DNA of 64,000 nt. Origin: Micromonospora sp. NBC_01796. GTDB taxonomy: Bacteria; Actinomycetota; Actinomycetes; Mycobacteriales; Micromonosporaceae. The notes under the pieces were generated by a model that worked only from the letters and a program-made list of their open reading frames with translations, was not told the DNA's origin and did not search any database. Shown piece after piece: positions 1 to 7,989 of this stretch. The stretch covers positions 2,542,001 through 2,606,000 of the forward strand of contig NZ_CP109078.1 of assembly GCF_035917455.1 (NCBI RefSeq), read 5' to 3'. A program made the translations under genes and the position numbers. The first letter of the stretch is position 1. Every line of letters begins with the position of its first letter.

Positions 1-816
1 GGCACCATTCTCAGGGGCCGCCGCGAGGACGTCATCCTGACCACGAAGGCGCACGCCCGTACCGGGCCGGGGCCGAACGACGTGGGCCAGACCCGGCTGC
101 ACCTGATGCGGAACCTGGAGCAGAGCCTGCGCCGGCTCCGGACCGACTACATCGACGTCTACATGATGCACAACTTCGATCACCTGACCCCGTTCGAGGA
201 GACGCTGCGCACCCTCGACGACGCGGTACACCAGGGCAAGATCCGGTACATCGCCGCCGCCAACCTCTCGGCCTGGCAGGTCAGCAAGGCGCTGGGCGTC
301 TCCGGTCGACTCAACCTGAACGGCTTCGCCGCCCTGCAGAGCTACTACTCCCTGGTCGGCCGGGACGCCGAGCGGGACATCATTCCGATGGTGCTCGACG
401 AGGGTGTCGGCCTGTTCGTCTGGGCACCGCTGGCAGCCGGCTTCCTGACCGGCAAGTTCAACCGTGACGCCAGCGACTCCAACGGTCGGCGCGGGAGCGA
501 GGGTTTCCCCGACTTCCCACCGGTCGACCACTCGCGCGGGTACGACATCCTCGACGTGGTCCGAACCATCGCCCAGCGGTACGACGCCAGCATCGCCCAG
601 GTCTCGCTCGCCTGGGTGCTGGCCAAGCCGGGGGTCACCAGCGTCACCGTCGGTGCCCGCAAGCCGCACCAGCTCACGGACAACCTGGGCGCCATCGACC
701 TGACGCTGACGGAGCAGGACCTGGCCGAACTCGACGAGATCAGCAAGCCGGCGCCGAGCTACCCGAACTGGGTGCAGAGCGGCTTCTACCGGGACGTCCG
801 CTACCCGCAGCAGTAG
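1..816 (+). CDS. Aldo/keto reductase, 5' end outside window
   Basis: The reading frame is open from base 1, so the gene starts upstream and only the C-terminal ~271 residues are present. The visible part matches the (beta/alpha)8 barrel of NADP-dependent aldo/keto reductases. It has the RTDYIDVYMMHNFDHLTP strand, the GKIRYIAAANLSAWQV segment, a barrel strand leading to WAPLAAGFLTGKF, and the C-terminal cofactor-binding SVTVGARKPHQLTDNLGA segment typical of the YajO/Tas-like group. These enzymes reduce carbonyl groups with NADPH in the cytosol; the substrate cannot be read from sequence. A 15-bp hairpin follows the stop codon. Confidence 0.9.
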   Translation, partial: GTILRGRREDVILTTKAHARTGPGPNDVGQTRLHLMRNLEQSLRRLRTDYIDVYMMHNFDHLTPFEETLRTLDDAVHQGKIRYIAAANLSAWQVSKALGVSGRLNLNGFAALQSYYSLVGRDAERDIIPMVLDEGVGLFVWAPLAAGFLTGKFNRDASDSNGRRGSEGFPDFPPVDHSRGYDILDVVRTIAQRYDASIAQVSLAWVLAKPGVTSVTVGARKPHQLTDNLGAIDLTLTEQDLAELDEISKPAPSYPNWVQSGFYRDVRYPQQ

Positions 817-825
817 TACGGGAAA

Positions 826-870
826 GCTGACGCCCGGCACCCTGCTGGTGGCGCGGTGCCGGGCGTCAGC
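826..870. terminator. Bidirectional hairpin terminator
   Basis: A perfect 15-bp stem (826-840 with 856-870, GCTGACGCCCGGCAC) and 15-nt loop lies between two convergent genes. There is no T tract, as is common in high-GC actinomycetes. It probably ends both transcripts. Confidence 0.75.
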
Positions 871-891
871 GGCTCGGGTGCCCCGGAGGGG

Positions 892-2217
892 TCAGATGCC
901 GCCGGTGTACCGGCCGGGAGCGAGCCGGTGGTCCGGGTCGAACCGCTCCTTGACCCGGCGGAGCAGCGGCAGGGTGGGGAGCTGGCCCCAGAAGTCGATC
1001 TCCCGGCGGATCCGGGGCGGGGCGGACAGCACCACACACCGCCCGTTGCGGGCGAGCAGCACCCGCCGCACCACCCCGAGGATCGAGGCGATCTGCTCGG
1101 GCGCGACGTAGCCCGGCAGTGCCGCGTAGACCACGCCGAGTCCGGCCGAGCCCCGCACCGGAACCGGCGTCCCGGCGGCGTCACGCAGCGCGTAGACGGC
1201 GGCGTGCAGGTCGGCGGCGGGTACGTCGATGCGGAGCGCGACATCGTCGGCGGTGAACGGGTAGCGGCCCCACCAGGACGGCGCGGTGGTGTGCACCCGG
1301 CTGTCCCCCTCCAGCAGCTCGACCAGCCGGGCCACCCTGCCGCCGACGTCTGCCTGCCCGCCCTCCAGCAGCACGGCGAGACTGCCGGCCTCCGGCGGAC
1401 CGGCCCGGTGGCCGGCGGCCGAGAACCCTTCCTTCGGCAGGTCGATCTCGATCGCCGCCGGGCTCAGCCAGGATCCGTGGATGAGCCGGACCAGGTTGTA
1501 CATCTCCAGTGGGGACTGGACCGGGCGGGTCACCCAGATCTGGCTGGCCGGCACCGGCTGCACCCGCAGGGTCGCCGAGACCAGCACCCCGAGCGCCCCG
1601 TTGGATCCGCAGAGCAGCCTCGCAAGGTCGTGTCCGGCGGTCTCGCCGGCCGCCCAGCCGCCCGCGTGGTGCAGGACCCCGGACGCGTCGACGTAGCTGA
1701 CCCCGAACAGCCGGTCGCCCGGCGAGCCGTGCCGGTGCCGCATCGGACCGGTCTCGTCGGCGGCCACCACCCCGCCGATGGTCGCCTCGGTGGAGGGCGC
1801 GTCGATCGGCAGCCGCATCCCGGTACGGGCCAGCGCGGCCTGCACCGCCCGGACCGGTGTGCCGGCGCCCACCTCGGCGACCATGTCCTCACCGGAGTGG
1901 TGCCAGACCCCGGCCAGCCGACCGGTGTCGAGGACGATGTCCACCCGCGAGGGTGGTGCGCCCCAGTCCAGTTTGGTGCCGGCGCCGCGCGGAACCACCG
2001 ACAGCGCCCGGTCGGCGGCGGCCCGCAGCACCGCACCCACCGCCTCGGCGGTGCCCGGTGCGGCCACCCAGGCGGCCGGTGCTCCGGCCACCCCGTCGGC
2101 CATTCCGGCCGGTCGGGCGAAACGCTCTCCACAGATCTCGGCCAGACGCTGACCGATCCCCCCACCAGTTGTCCGCTCCACCGCTGTCGATGTCCCCACG
2201 AGGTTTATCGTACACAT
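892..2217 (-). CDS. FAD-binding (PCMH-type) oxidase, GlcE-like
   Basis: About 441 residues. The N-terminal half carries a PCMH/FAD_binding_4 fold: WVAAPGTAEAVGAVLRAA, then VVPRGAGTKLDWG, the pyrophosphate-binding PSTEATIGGVVAADETGP, and LCGSNGALGVLVSATLRV. The C-terminal end, KERFDPDHRLAPGRYTGG, is typical of glycolate oxidase subunit GlcE and related lactate/glycolate oxidases. No partner GlcD or GlcF gene is adjacent, so the substrate is open. The ATG at 2217 is used here. A GTG at 2199 is a plausible alternative and would place the LexA-like box upstream of the coding region. The frame opens further upstream, but that extension is proline-rich and overlaps the divergent gene. Confidence 0.8.
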   Translation of the reverse strand: MCTINLVGTSTAVERTTGGGIGQRLAEICGERFARPAGMADGVAGAPAAWVAAPGTAEAVGAVLRAAADRALSVVPRGAGTKLDWGAPPSRVDIVLDTGRLAGVWHHSGEDMVAEVGAGTPVRAVQAALARTGMRLPIDAPSTEATIGGVVAADETGPMRHRHGSPGDRLFGVSYVDASGVLHHAGGWAAGETAGHDLARLLCGSNGALGVLVSATLRVQPVPASQIWVTRPVQSPLEMYNLVRLIHGSWLSPAAIEIDLPKEGFSAAGHRAGPPEAGSLAVLLEGGQADVGGRVARLVELLEGDSRVHTTAPSWWGRYPFTADDVALRIDVPAADLHAAVYALRDAAGTPVPVRGSAGLGVVYAALPGYVAPEQIASILGVVRRVLLARNGRCVVLSAPPRIRREIDFWGQLPTLPLLRRVKERFDPDHRLAPGRYTGGI

Positions 2218-2223
2218 GTTCGA
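2208..2223. promoter_or_regulatory. LexA/SOS-box-like site
   Basis: TCGTACACATGTTCGA differs at one position from the mycobacterial/actinobacterial LexA consensus TCGAAC-N4-GTTCGA. It overlaps the first ATG of the FAD oxidase and sits about 70 bp upstream of the divergent oligopeptidase gene, so it could control either. Confidence 0.5.
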
Positions 2224-2293
2224 ACGATTGCCAACGGTCGGCGCCGGACCGGCGGGGGGCGGGGGCGGGGGCATGGGCGGTAACGTGGCCGGG

Positions 2294-4384
2294 GTGAGCA
2301 CTGAGACGCCCGTTGCCGCCCCCGTCGCCAACCGGATCCCCACCGAGCGCACCCACCACGACGACACCGTCATCGACGAGTACGCGTGGCTCGCGAACAA
2401 GGAGGACCCGGCGACGATCGCCTACCTGACCGCCGAGAACGACCACACCGACGCGGTCACCGCACCACTGGCCGCGCTGCGGGAGACGCTCTTCGGCGAG
2501 ACGAAGGACCGGACCCAGGAGACGGACCTGTCGGTGCCGGCCCGCAAGGGCGGCTACTGGTACTACACCCGCACGGTCGAGGGCCAGCAGTACGGCATCC
2601 AGTGCCGCCGCCCGGTCGCCGACGGGGAGACCGAGCCTCCGGCGACCGGCGACGGCGCCCCGCTGGACGGCGAGGAGATCCTGCTCGACGGAAACGCGCT
2701 CGCGCAGGGCCAGGACTTCTTCGCCCTCGGCACCTTCGACGTCAGCCCGGACGGGCGGTGGCTGGCGTACTCGACGGACTTCGCCGGGGACGAGCGGTTC
2801 ACGCTGCGGGTCAAGGACCTCTCGACCGGTGAGGTGCTCGCCGACGAGGTGCCGGACACGTTCTACGGTTCCGCCTGGTCCGGCGACGGGTCCACGCTGT
2901 TCTACCTGACCGTGGACGAGGCGTGGCGGCCGAACCAGGTGTGGCGGCACACCGTCGGCGCGGCCGCGGCCGACGACGTTGTCGTCTACCAGGAGGACGA
3001 CGAGCGGTTCTGGGTCGGGGTGGAGCTGACCCGGTCGGAGAAGTTCATCGTCATCGACTCGCACAGCAAGGTCACCAGCGAGGTACGGGTCATCCCGGCC
3101 AGCAACCCGACCGGCGAGCCGGCGGTCATCGCGCCCCGCCGGCAGGGCATCGAGTACTCGATCGAGCACCACGGGCACCGGTTCCTGATCCTGCACAACG
3201 ACGGTGCCGAGGACTTCGCGCTGGCGTACACGTCGGCGGACAGCCCCGGCGACTGGGTGCCGATGATCGACCACCAGCCGGGCACCCGGCTGGAGTCGGT
3301 GGACGCGTTCGCGAACCACCTGGTCGTGTCCCTGCGTTACGAGGGTCTGACCGGGCTGCGGGTGGTCACCGCCGGCAGCACCGACTCGTACGACATCGAC
3401 TTCCCCGAGCCGATCTACAGCGTCGGACTGGACGGCAACCCGGAGTACCAGACCGACACCGTACGGCTGCGTTACACCTCACTGGTCACCCCGGACTCGG
3501 TCTACGACTACAACCTGGTGACCCGGTCGATGGTGCTGCGCAAGCGCAAGCCGGTGCTGGGCGACTTCGACCCGGCCGCGTACGAGCAGCACCGGGTGTG
3601 GGCGCTGGCCGACGACGGCACCCGGGTCCCGGTGTCGCTGGTCGCCCGCGCCGGTACGCCCCGCGACGGCTCGGCACCGTGCGTGCTCTACGGCTACGGG
3701 TCGTACGAGGCGAGCATGGACCCGTGGTTCTCCATCCCCCGACTGTCCCTGCTGGACCGGGGCGTGATCTTCGCGGTGGCGCACGTACGGGGTGGCGGTG
3801 AACTGGGCCGGCACTGGTACGAAGAGGGCAAGATGCTGGCGAAGAAGAACACCTTCACCGACTTCGTGGCGGTCGCCCGGCACCTGGTCAAGTCCGACTG
3901 GACGTCGACCGACAAGCTGGTGGCGCGGGGTGGCTCGGCCGGTGGACTGCTGATGGGGGCGGTGGCGAACCTGGCCCCGGACGCGTTCGCCGGGATCGTC
4001 GCGCAGGTGCCGTTCGTGGACGCGCTCAACTCGATCCTGGACCCGTCGTTGCCGCTGACCGTGACCGAGTGGGAGGAGTGGGGCAACCCGCTGGACGACC
4101 CCGAGGTGTACGCGTACATGAAGTCGTACACGCCGTACGAGAACGTGGCGGCGGTGGACTACCCGGCGATCCTCGCGGTGACCAGCCTCAACGACACCCG
4201 GGTGCTGTACCACGAGCCGGCGAAGTGGATCGCCCGGCTGCGGGCGGTGGCGCCGGGCGGGTCGTACCTGTTGAAGACGGAGATGGGCGCCGGGCACGGT
4301 GGGCCGAGCGGGCGCTACGACTCGTGGCGCGAGGAGGCGTTCGTCAACGCGTGGACGCTCGACCGGTTCGGCCTGGGTGACTGA
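2294..4384 (+). CDS. ptrB: Oligopeptidase B (prolyl oligopeptidase family S9A)
   Basis: About 696 residues. A cytosolic serine peptidase that cleaves short peptides, in this subfamily usually after Lys/Arg. The N-terminal half is the beta-propeller gate, starting at the conserved HDDTVIDEYAWL segment. The C-terminal alpha/beta-hydrolase domain has the nucleophile in RGGSAGG (Ser about 548), Asp about 634 in LNDTRV and His about 668 in GAGHGG. The TVTEWEEWGNP and YMKSYTPYENV segments match E. coli PtrB rather than prolyl endopeptidase. The GTG at 2294 was chosen because the conserved region starts soon after it; an ATG at 2273 would add seven residues. Single-gene unit, followed by a hairpin. 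Confidence 0.9.
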   Translation: MSTETPVAAPVANRIPTERTHHDDTVIDEYAWLANKEDPATIAYLTAENDHTDAVTAPLAALRETLFGETKDRTQETDLSVPARKGGYWYYTRTVEGQQYGIQCRRPVADGETEPPATGDGAPLDGEEILLDGNALAQGQDFFALGTFDVSPDGRWLAYSTDFAGDERFTLRVKDLSTGEVLADEVPDTFYGSAWSGDGSTLFYLTVDEAWRPNQVWRHTVGAAAADDVVVYQEDDERFWVGVELTRSEKFIVIDSHSKVTSEVRVIPASNPTGEPAVIAPRRQGIEYSIEHHGHRFLILHNDGAEDFALAYTSADSPGDWVPMIDHQPGTRLESVDAFANHLVVSLRYEGLTGLRVVTAGSTDSYDIDFPEPIYSVGLDGNPEYQTDTVRLRYTSLVTPDSVYDYNLVTRSMVLRKRKPVLGDFDPAAYEQHRVWALADDGTRVPVSLVARAGTPRDGSAPCVLYGYGSYEASMDPWFSIPRLSLLDRGVIFAVAHVRGGGELGRHWYEEGKMLAKKNTFTDFVAVARHLVKSDWTSTDKLVARGGSAGGLLMGAVANLAPDAFAGIVAQVPFVDALNSILDPSLPLTVTEWEEWGNPLDDPEVYAYMKSYTPYENVAAVDYPAILAVTSLNDTRVLYHEPAKWIARLRAVAPGGSYLLKTEMGAGHGGPSGRYDSWREEAFVNAWTLDRFGLGD

Positions 4385-4428
4385 CCGAACCCGACGCGAG
4401 GCGCGGGAGCGCGCCTGATCGGTACGCA

Positions 4429-4465
4429 CTGGTGGAGAGTCGCGGCTGTCGCGGCTCTCCACCAG
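4429..4465 (+). terminator. Hairpin terminator after ptrB
   Basis: CTGGTGGAGAG (4429-4439) pairs perfectly with CTCTCCACCAG (4455-4465) across a 15-nt loop that can pair further (CGCGG/CCGCG-like). It lies 45 nt after the ptrB stop. Confidence 0.75.
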
Positions 4466-4481
4466 TCTTGTCGGAATTGAC

Positions 4482-4529
4482 TTAGTTATTAGTTAACAAC
4501 CTTGCCAGAAAGCCGCCGGATGTTATAGA
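4482..4529 (+). promoter_or_regulatory. AT-rich promoter region of the GH16 gene
   Basis: An AT-rich island in a GC-rich context. It contains a tandem heptamer TTAGTTA-TTAGTTA (4482-4495) followed by AAC. Downstream, TTGCCA (4502) and TATAGA (4524) are 16 bp apart and resemble -35/-10 boxes. The predicted start lies only a few bases before the ATG at 4539, giving a near-leaderless mRNA. The heptamer repeat may be a regulator site for this secreted hydrolase; this is inference. Confidence 0.4.
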
Positions 4530-4538
4530 AGTATTTCC

Positions 4539-5780
4539 ATGCGTATACGACGGACCGCCCTGGCTCTCGCCCTGTTGGGGGCAAGCCTGGCCACCCTGCT
4601 GACGGCTCCAGCGTCCGGCGTCGCCCAGGCGGCCCCGGGCGCACTCACCTGGAGCGACGAGTTCAACGGAGCCGCGGGCACCAGCCCTGACGGCGGCAAG
4701 TGGAAGTTCGACATCGGTGGCAGCGGCTGGGGCAACAACGAGCAGCAGTACTACACCAACTCCACCCGCAACGCCGCGCACGACGGCAACGGCAACATGG
4801 TGATCACCGCCCGCCGGGAGAACCCGGCGAACTACCAGTGCCACTACGGCACCTGCCAGTACACCTCGGCCCGGTTGCTGACCGCGGACCGGTTCACCCA
4901 GACGTACGGTCGCTACGAGGCCCGCCTGAAGATCCCGCGCGGCCAGGGCATCTGGCCGGCGTTCTGGATGCTGGGCACCGGCTCGCAGGGCTGGCCGGGC
5001 AACGGCGAGATCGACATCATGGAGAACATCGGTCGGGAGCCGAACACGGTCTACGGCACCCTGCACGGTCCCGGCTACTCCGGCGGCAGCGCGATCAGCA
5101 GCGCGTACAGCCTCCCCGGCGGGCAGGCGTTCGCGGACGCCTTCCACACCTTCACCGTGGACTGGGCCCCGGACTCGGTGACCTGGTACGTCGACGGCAT
5201 CCAGTACGCCCGCAAGACCGCCGCCGACCTGCGCGGCAACCCGTGGGTCTACAACCACCCGTTCTTCATGATCATGAACGTGGCGGTCGGCGGGTACTGG
5301 CCCGGCTACCCCGACGGCAGCACCGTGCTCCCCCAGCAGATGCTGATCGACTACGTCCGGGTCTACGCCTGGAACTCCGGTGGCACCCCGCCGCCCGCCA
5401 CCGGCGGGCAACTGATCGGGTACGGCAACAAGTGCGTCGACGTGCCCGGCGGTACGCCCACCGACGGCGCCCTGTTGCAGTTGTGGGACTGCAACGGCAC
5501 CGACGCCCAGCGGTGGAGCTTCCCCGGCGACGGCACCGTCCGGGCGCTGGGCAAGTGCATGGACGTGGCCTGGGGATCGGTCACCAACGGCGCGAACATC
5601 CAACTCGCCACGTGCAGCGGCAACGCGGCCCAGCAGTTCGTCCTGAGCGGTGCCGGTGACCTGGTCAACCCGCAGGCGAACAAGTGTGTCGACGTACGCG
5701 ACTGGAGCACCGCGAACGGCGCCAAGCTCCAGCTCTGGACCTGCCTCGGCGGGGCGAACCAGAAGTGGCGTCGCGGCTGA
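4539..5780 (+). CDS. Secreted GH16 endo-beta-1,3-glucanase with C-terminal ricin-type domain
   Basis: 413 residues. Residues 1-32 are a signal peptide (MRIRR basic start, hydrophobic core, AQAA cleavage region). Residues 35-280 are a GH16 jelly roll with the catalytic GEIDIMEN motif (nucleophile Glu157, Asp159, acid/base Glu162) and the nearby WPAFWMLG. A PPPAT linker follows, then residues about 289-413 form a ricin B/CBM13 lectin domain with QLWDCNGTDAQRWSF and QLWTCLGGANQKW repeats. The methionine in EIDIMEN is typical of laminarinase-type enzymes, so the likely substrate is beta-1,3- or mixed-linkage glucan outside the cell. Probably induced by substrate; monocistronic, ending at a strong hairpin. 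Confidence 0.9.
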   Translation: MRIRRTALALALLGASLATLLTAPASGVAQAAPGALTWSDEFNGAAGTSPDGGKWKFDIGGSGWGNNEQQYYTNSTRNAAHDGNGNMVITARRENPANYQCHYGTCQYTSARLLTADRFTQTYGRYEARLKIPRGQGIWPAFWMLGTGSQGWPGNGEIDIMENIGREPNTVYGTLHGPGYSGGSAISSAYSLPGGQAFADAFHTFTVDWAPDSVTWYVDGIQYARKTAADLRGNPWVYNHPFFMIMNVAVGGYWPGYPDGSTVLPQQMLIDYVRVYAWNSGGTPPPATGGQLIGYGNKCVDVPGGTPTDGALLQLWDCNGTDAQRWSFPGDGTVRALGKCMDVAWGSVTNGANIQLATCSGNAAQQFVLSGAGDLVNPQANKCVDVRDWSTANGAKLQLWTCLGGANQKWRRG

Positions 5781-5812
5781 GCACACCTCCGGGTCGTACC
5801 TGACCCGGTGCC

Positions 5813-5852
5813 GGTGCTCGCCTGAGCGGGGGGATCCGCTCAGGCGAGCACC
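5813..5852. terminator. Convergent bidirectional terminator
   Basis: A perfect 17-bp stem (5813-5829 with 5836-5852) and 6-nt loop. The right arm includes the stop codon and last codons of the minus-strand dehydratase, so it serves both converging genes. Confidence 0.8.
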
Positions 5853-6784
5853 GCGGCGGCCAGCACGGCCGGATCGACGTTCCCGCCGCTGATCACCGCC
5901 ACCGTCCGGCCGGGCGGCAACTCGGCCGGACGGAACAGCCGGGCGGCGGTGGTCACCGCGCCACTCGGCTCGACCACCAGCCGGGCTCCCCGTACCAGGC
6001 GGGCGGTGGCGGCGGCGATCTCGTCCTCGGTGACGGTCACGATCCCGTCGAGGTGTTCCCTCAGGTGGGCCAGGGTCAGCTCGGCGAGGTTGGTACGCAG
6101 CCCGTCCGCGCTGGTCCGATGGGTTCGGGCCAGGTCCCAGACGACAAGCTCCCCGGTGGCCAGCGACTCCTGCGCGTCGGCCGCGTACGCGGGCTCGACC
6201 CCGTAGACCCTGGTCGACGGGGAGAGCGCCTTGATCGCGGTGGCGACGCCGGAGGAGAGTCCGCCCCCGCCGACCGGGACCAGCACCACGTCGACCTCGG
6301 GCAGGTCCTCGACGATCTCCAGCCCGATGGTCCCCTGGCCGGCGATGACGTCGCGGTGGTCGTACGGCGGGATGAGCGTCCGCCCCCGCTCGGCGACGAT
6401 CCGCTCGGCGGTGACGAGCCGGTCGGCCGGCGGTACGAGCAGCACCTCGGCGCCGAGCGCGCGAACCTGCTCGATCTTGATGGCCGGCGCCCCCTCGGGG
6501 ATCACCACCGTGCACGGGACCCCGGCGGCCCGAGCCGCGTACGCCAGCGCCTGACCGTGGTTGCCGGAGGAGTGGGTGACCACGCCACTGGCCCGCTGGG
6601 CCTCGGTCAGCCGGGCGACCGCGTTGGTCGCGCCGCGCAGCTTGAACGAGCCGACCGGCTGGAGGCTCTCCGGTTTGAGCCAGAGCTCCGGGTCCCAACC
6701 GGCGGGCAGCAGCGGGGTACGGACAACCCGGCCGGCGATCCGTTCCGCGGCGGCCCGGACATCGTGCAGCGTCACCAGGTCCAT
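5840..6784 (-). CDS. Threonine/serine dehydratase-like PLP enzyme
   Basis: 314 residues, fold-type II PLP enzyme of the threonine ammonia-lyase/serine racemase group. The Schiff-base lysine is Lys48 in SFKLRG, the substrate loop is HSSGNHGQ (about 71-78), and the phosphate-binding glycine loop is GGGGL (about 172-176). A C-terminal SGGN closes the PLP nitrogen site. There is no ACT regulatory domain, so this is the short catabolic or racemase-like form rather than biosynthetic IlvA. It would convert L-Thr or L-Ser to the 2-oxo acid and ammonia. Isolated gene, with no amino-acid pathway neighbours. Confidence 0.85.
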   Translation of the reverse strand: MDLVTLHDVRAAAERIAGRVVRTPLLPAGWDPELWLKPESLQPVGSFKLRGATNAVARLTEAQRASGVVTHSSGNHGQALAYAARAAGVPCTVVIPEGAPAIKIEQVRALGAEVLLVPPADRLVTAERIVAERGRTLIPPYDHRDVIAGQGTIGLEIVEDLPEVDVVLVPVGGGGLSSGVATAIKALSPSTRVYGVEPAYAADAQESLATGELVVWDLARTHRTSADGLRTNLAELTLAHLREHLDGIVTVTEDEIAAATARLVRGARLVVEPSGAVTTAARLFRPAELPPGRTVAVISGGNVDPAVLAAAVLA

Positions 6785-6905
6785 TCGATCATCATGCCGC
6801 AGGGGCGGTTCCGCCCACCGCCATCAGAAACCACGATCTCGAACGGGCAAAGCGGCACTAAAGCCTAGAATCAGGCAAAGTGTTCCGCGTGATCGGGGGA
6901 CCGCG

Positions 6906-7985
6906 ATGCCCACGCCCGACCCTCCGGATAACGGCACGCCCGAACCCACCCCGGACCCGCACGGCTCCCCGCCCTCCCGCTCGGAGCCGCCGCAGTCGCA
7001 GCCGCCGACCGGCCCGAGCACCGCCTCCGACCCGCCGGAGGAGTCGGGCCCGCACGCCCAGCCCTGGACCTGGTCGGTGGACCCGGACCCGCCCACCAGC
7101 GAGCCGACCCCGGACCCCGAGGGCGGCCCCTTCGTGGACGACCCGACACCCCCGCCCCCGGTGACCGCGCCACCGCCCCCGGAGCCGCCCGCCCGTCCCC
7201 CGGACTGGTCCACCCCGGACACCCCGGTGGTCGCCCCACCCATCGGTGGCGACTTCGCGCCGCCGCCCCATCCGGACCAGACCTCGCCGTACGCCGAGCA
7301 GCCCCACCCCGAGGCCCAGCCGTACCCCGAGCAGGAGTACGGGGAGCAGCAGCAGTACGCCGACGAGCCGTACCCCGACCCGCCGGGGGCGTACTGGCCG
7401 GACCACGCGCCCTGGCTGGACGAGCCACCGGGGTACGTACAGCCGCCGCCGGAGCGACGCCGTCGGCTCTGGCTGTTGCTCGGGGTGAGCGTGGCCCTGG
7501 TCCTCTGCTGCTGCGCCGGCGTCGTCGGTACGGCGTTGACCTGGGGCGGCGACCTCTACGCCGAGGTGGAGAGCCGGGGTCAGCGGATCGTCGGGTTGAA
7601 CCAGCCGGGCCGCGACGGCGACCTCGAATTCCTCGTACGCGAGGTCGAGTGCGGTGTCGGGCGGGTCGGTGACCCCCTGGTCAACCAGCTCGCGGTCGGT
7701 CAGTTCTGCGTGGTCGAACTCGCCGTACGCAACGTCGGCAAACGACCGGTGTTCTTCACCGACACCCTCCAGGAGGCGTTCGGACCGGGCGGCGAGCAGT
7801 TCGGCGCGGACAGCGGCGCGAGCGTGCTCGCCAACTCCGACCAGCAGGTGTTCATGAACGAGATCAACCCCGGCATGAAGGTGACCGGTGCGGTGGTCTA
7901 CGACATCCCGGCCGGCGCCCGGATCGTACGGATGCGGCTGCACCACATGCCCAGTTCGCCCGGCCTGGTGGTCCGGGTGGAGTAG
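6906..7985 (+). CDS. Proline-rich single-pass membrane protein with DUF4352 domain
   Basis: About 359 residues. Residues 1-180 are a disordered Pro/Asp/Glu-rich cytoplasmic tail with PxP repeats and a Tyr/Gln-rich part. After a basic RRRR stop-transfer signal comes one transmembrane helix (LWLLLGVSVALVLCCCAGVV). The outer part is a DUF4352-type immunoglobulin-like domain (VGQFCVVELAVRNVGKRPVFF, then the NEINPGMKVTGAVVYDIP segment). Such domains are extracytoplasmic and usually of unknown role. The ATG at 6906 was chosen because the frame upstream lacks actinomycete-like codon bias and overlaps the promoter region. It ends 4 bp from a converging permease gene. Confidence 0.75.
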   Translation: MPTPDPPDNGTPEPTPDPHGSPPSRSEPPQSQPPTGPSTASDPPEESGPHAQPWTWSVDPDPPTSEPTPDPEGGPFVDDPTPPPPVTAPPPPEPPARPPDWSTPDTPVVAPPIGGDFAPPPHPDQTSPYAEQPHPEAQPYPEQEYGEQQQYADEPYPDPPGAYWPDHAPWLDEPPGYVQPPPERRRRLWLLLGVSVALVLCCCAGVVGTALTWGGDLYAEVESRGQRIVGLNQPGRDGDLEFLVREVECGVGRVGDPLVNQLAVGQFCVVELAVRNVGKRPVFFTDTLQEAFGPGGEQFGADSGASVLANSDQQVFMNEINPGMKVTGAVVYDIPAGARIVRMRLHHMPSSPGLVVRVE

Positions 7986-7989
7986 CCGC

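Noticed and set aside
856-2283. 475-codon plus-strand frame opposite the FAD oxidase
   Set aside because: Shadow of the FAD-binding gene; the product has no motif.
4482-6698. 738-codon minus-strand frame across the GH16 and dehydratase genes
   Set aside because: The composition is low-complexity, it overlaps two well supported genes, and no family motif is present.
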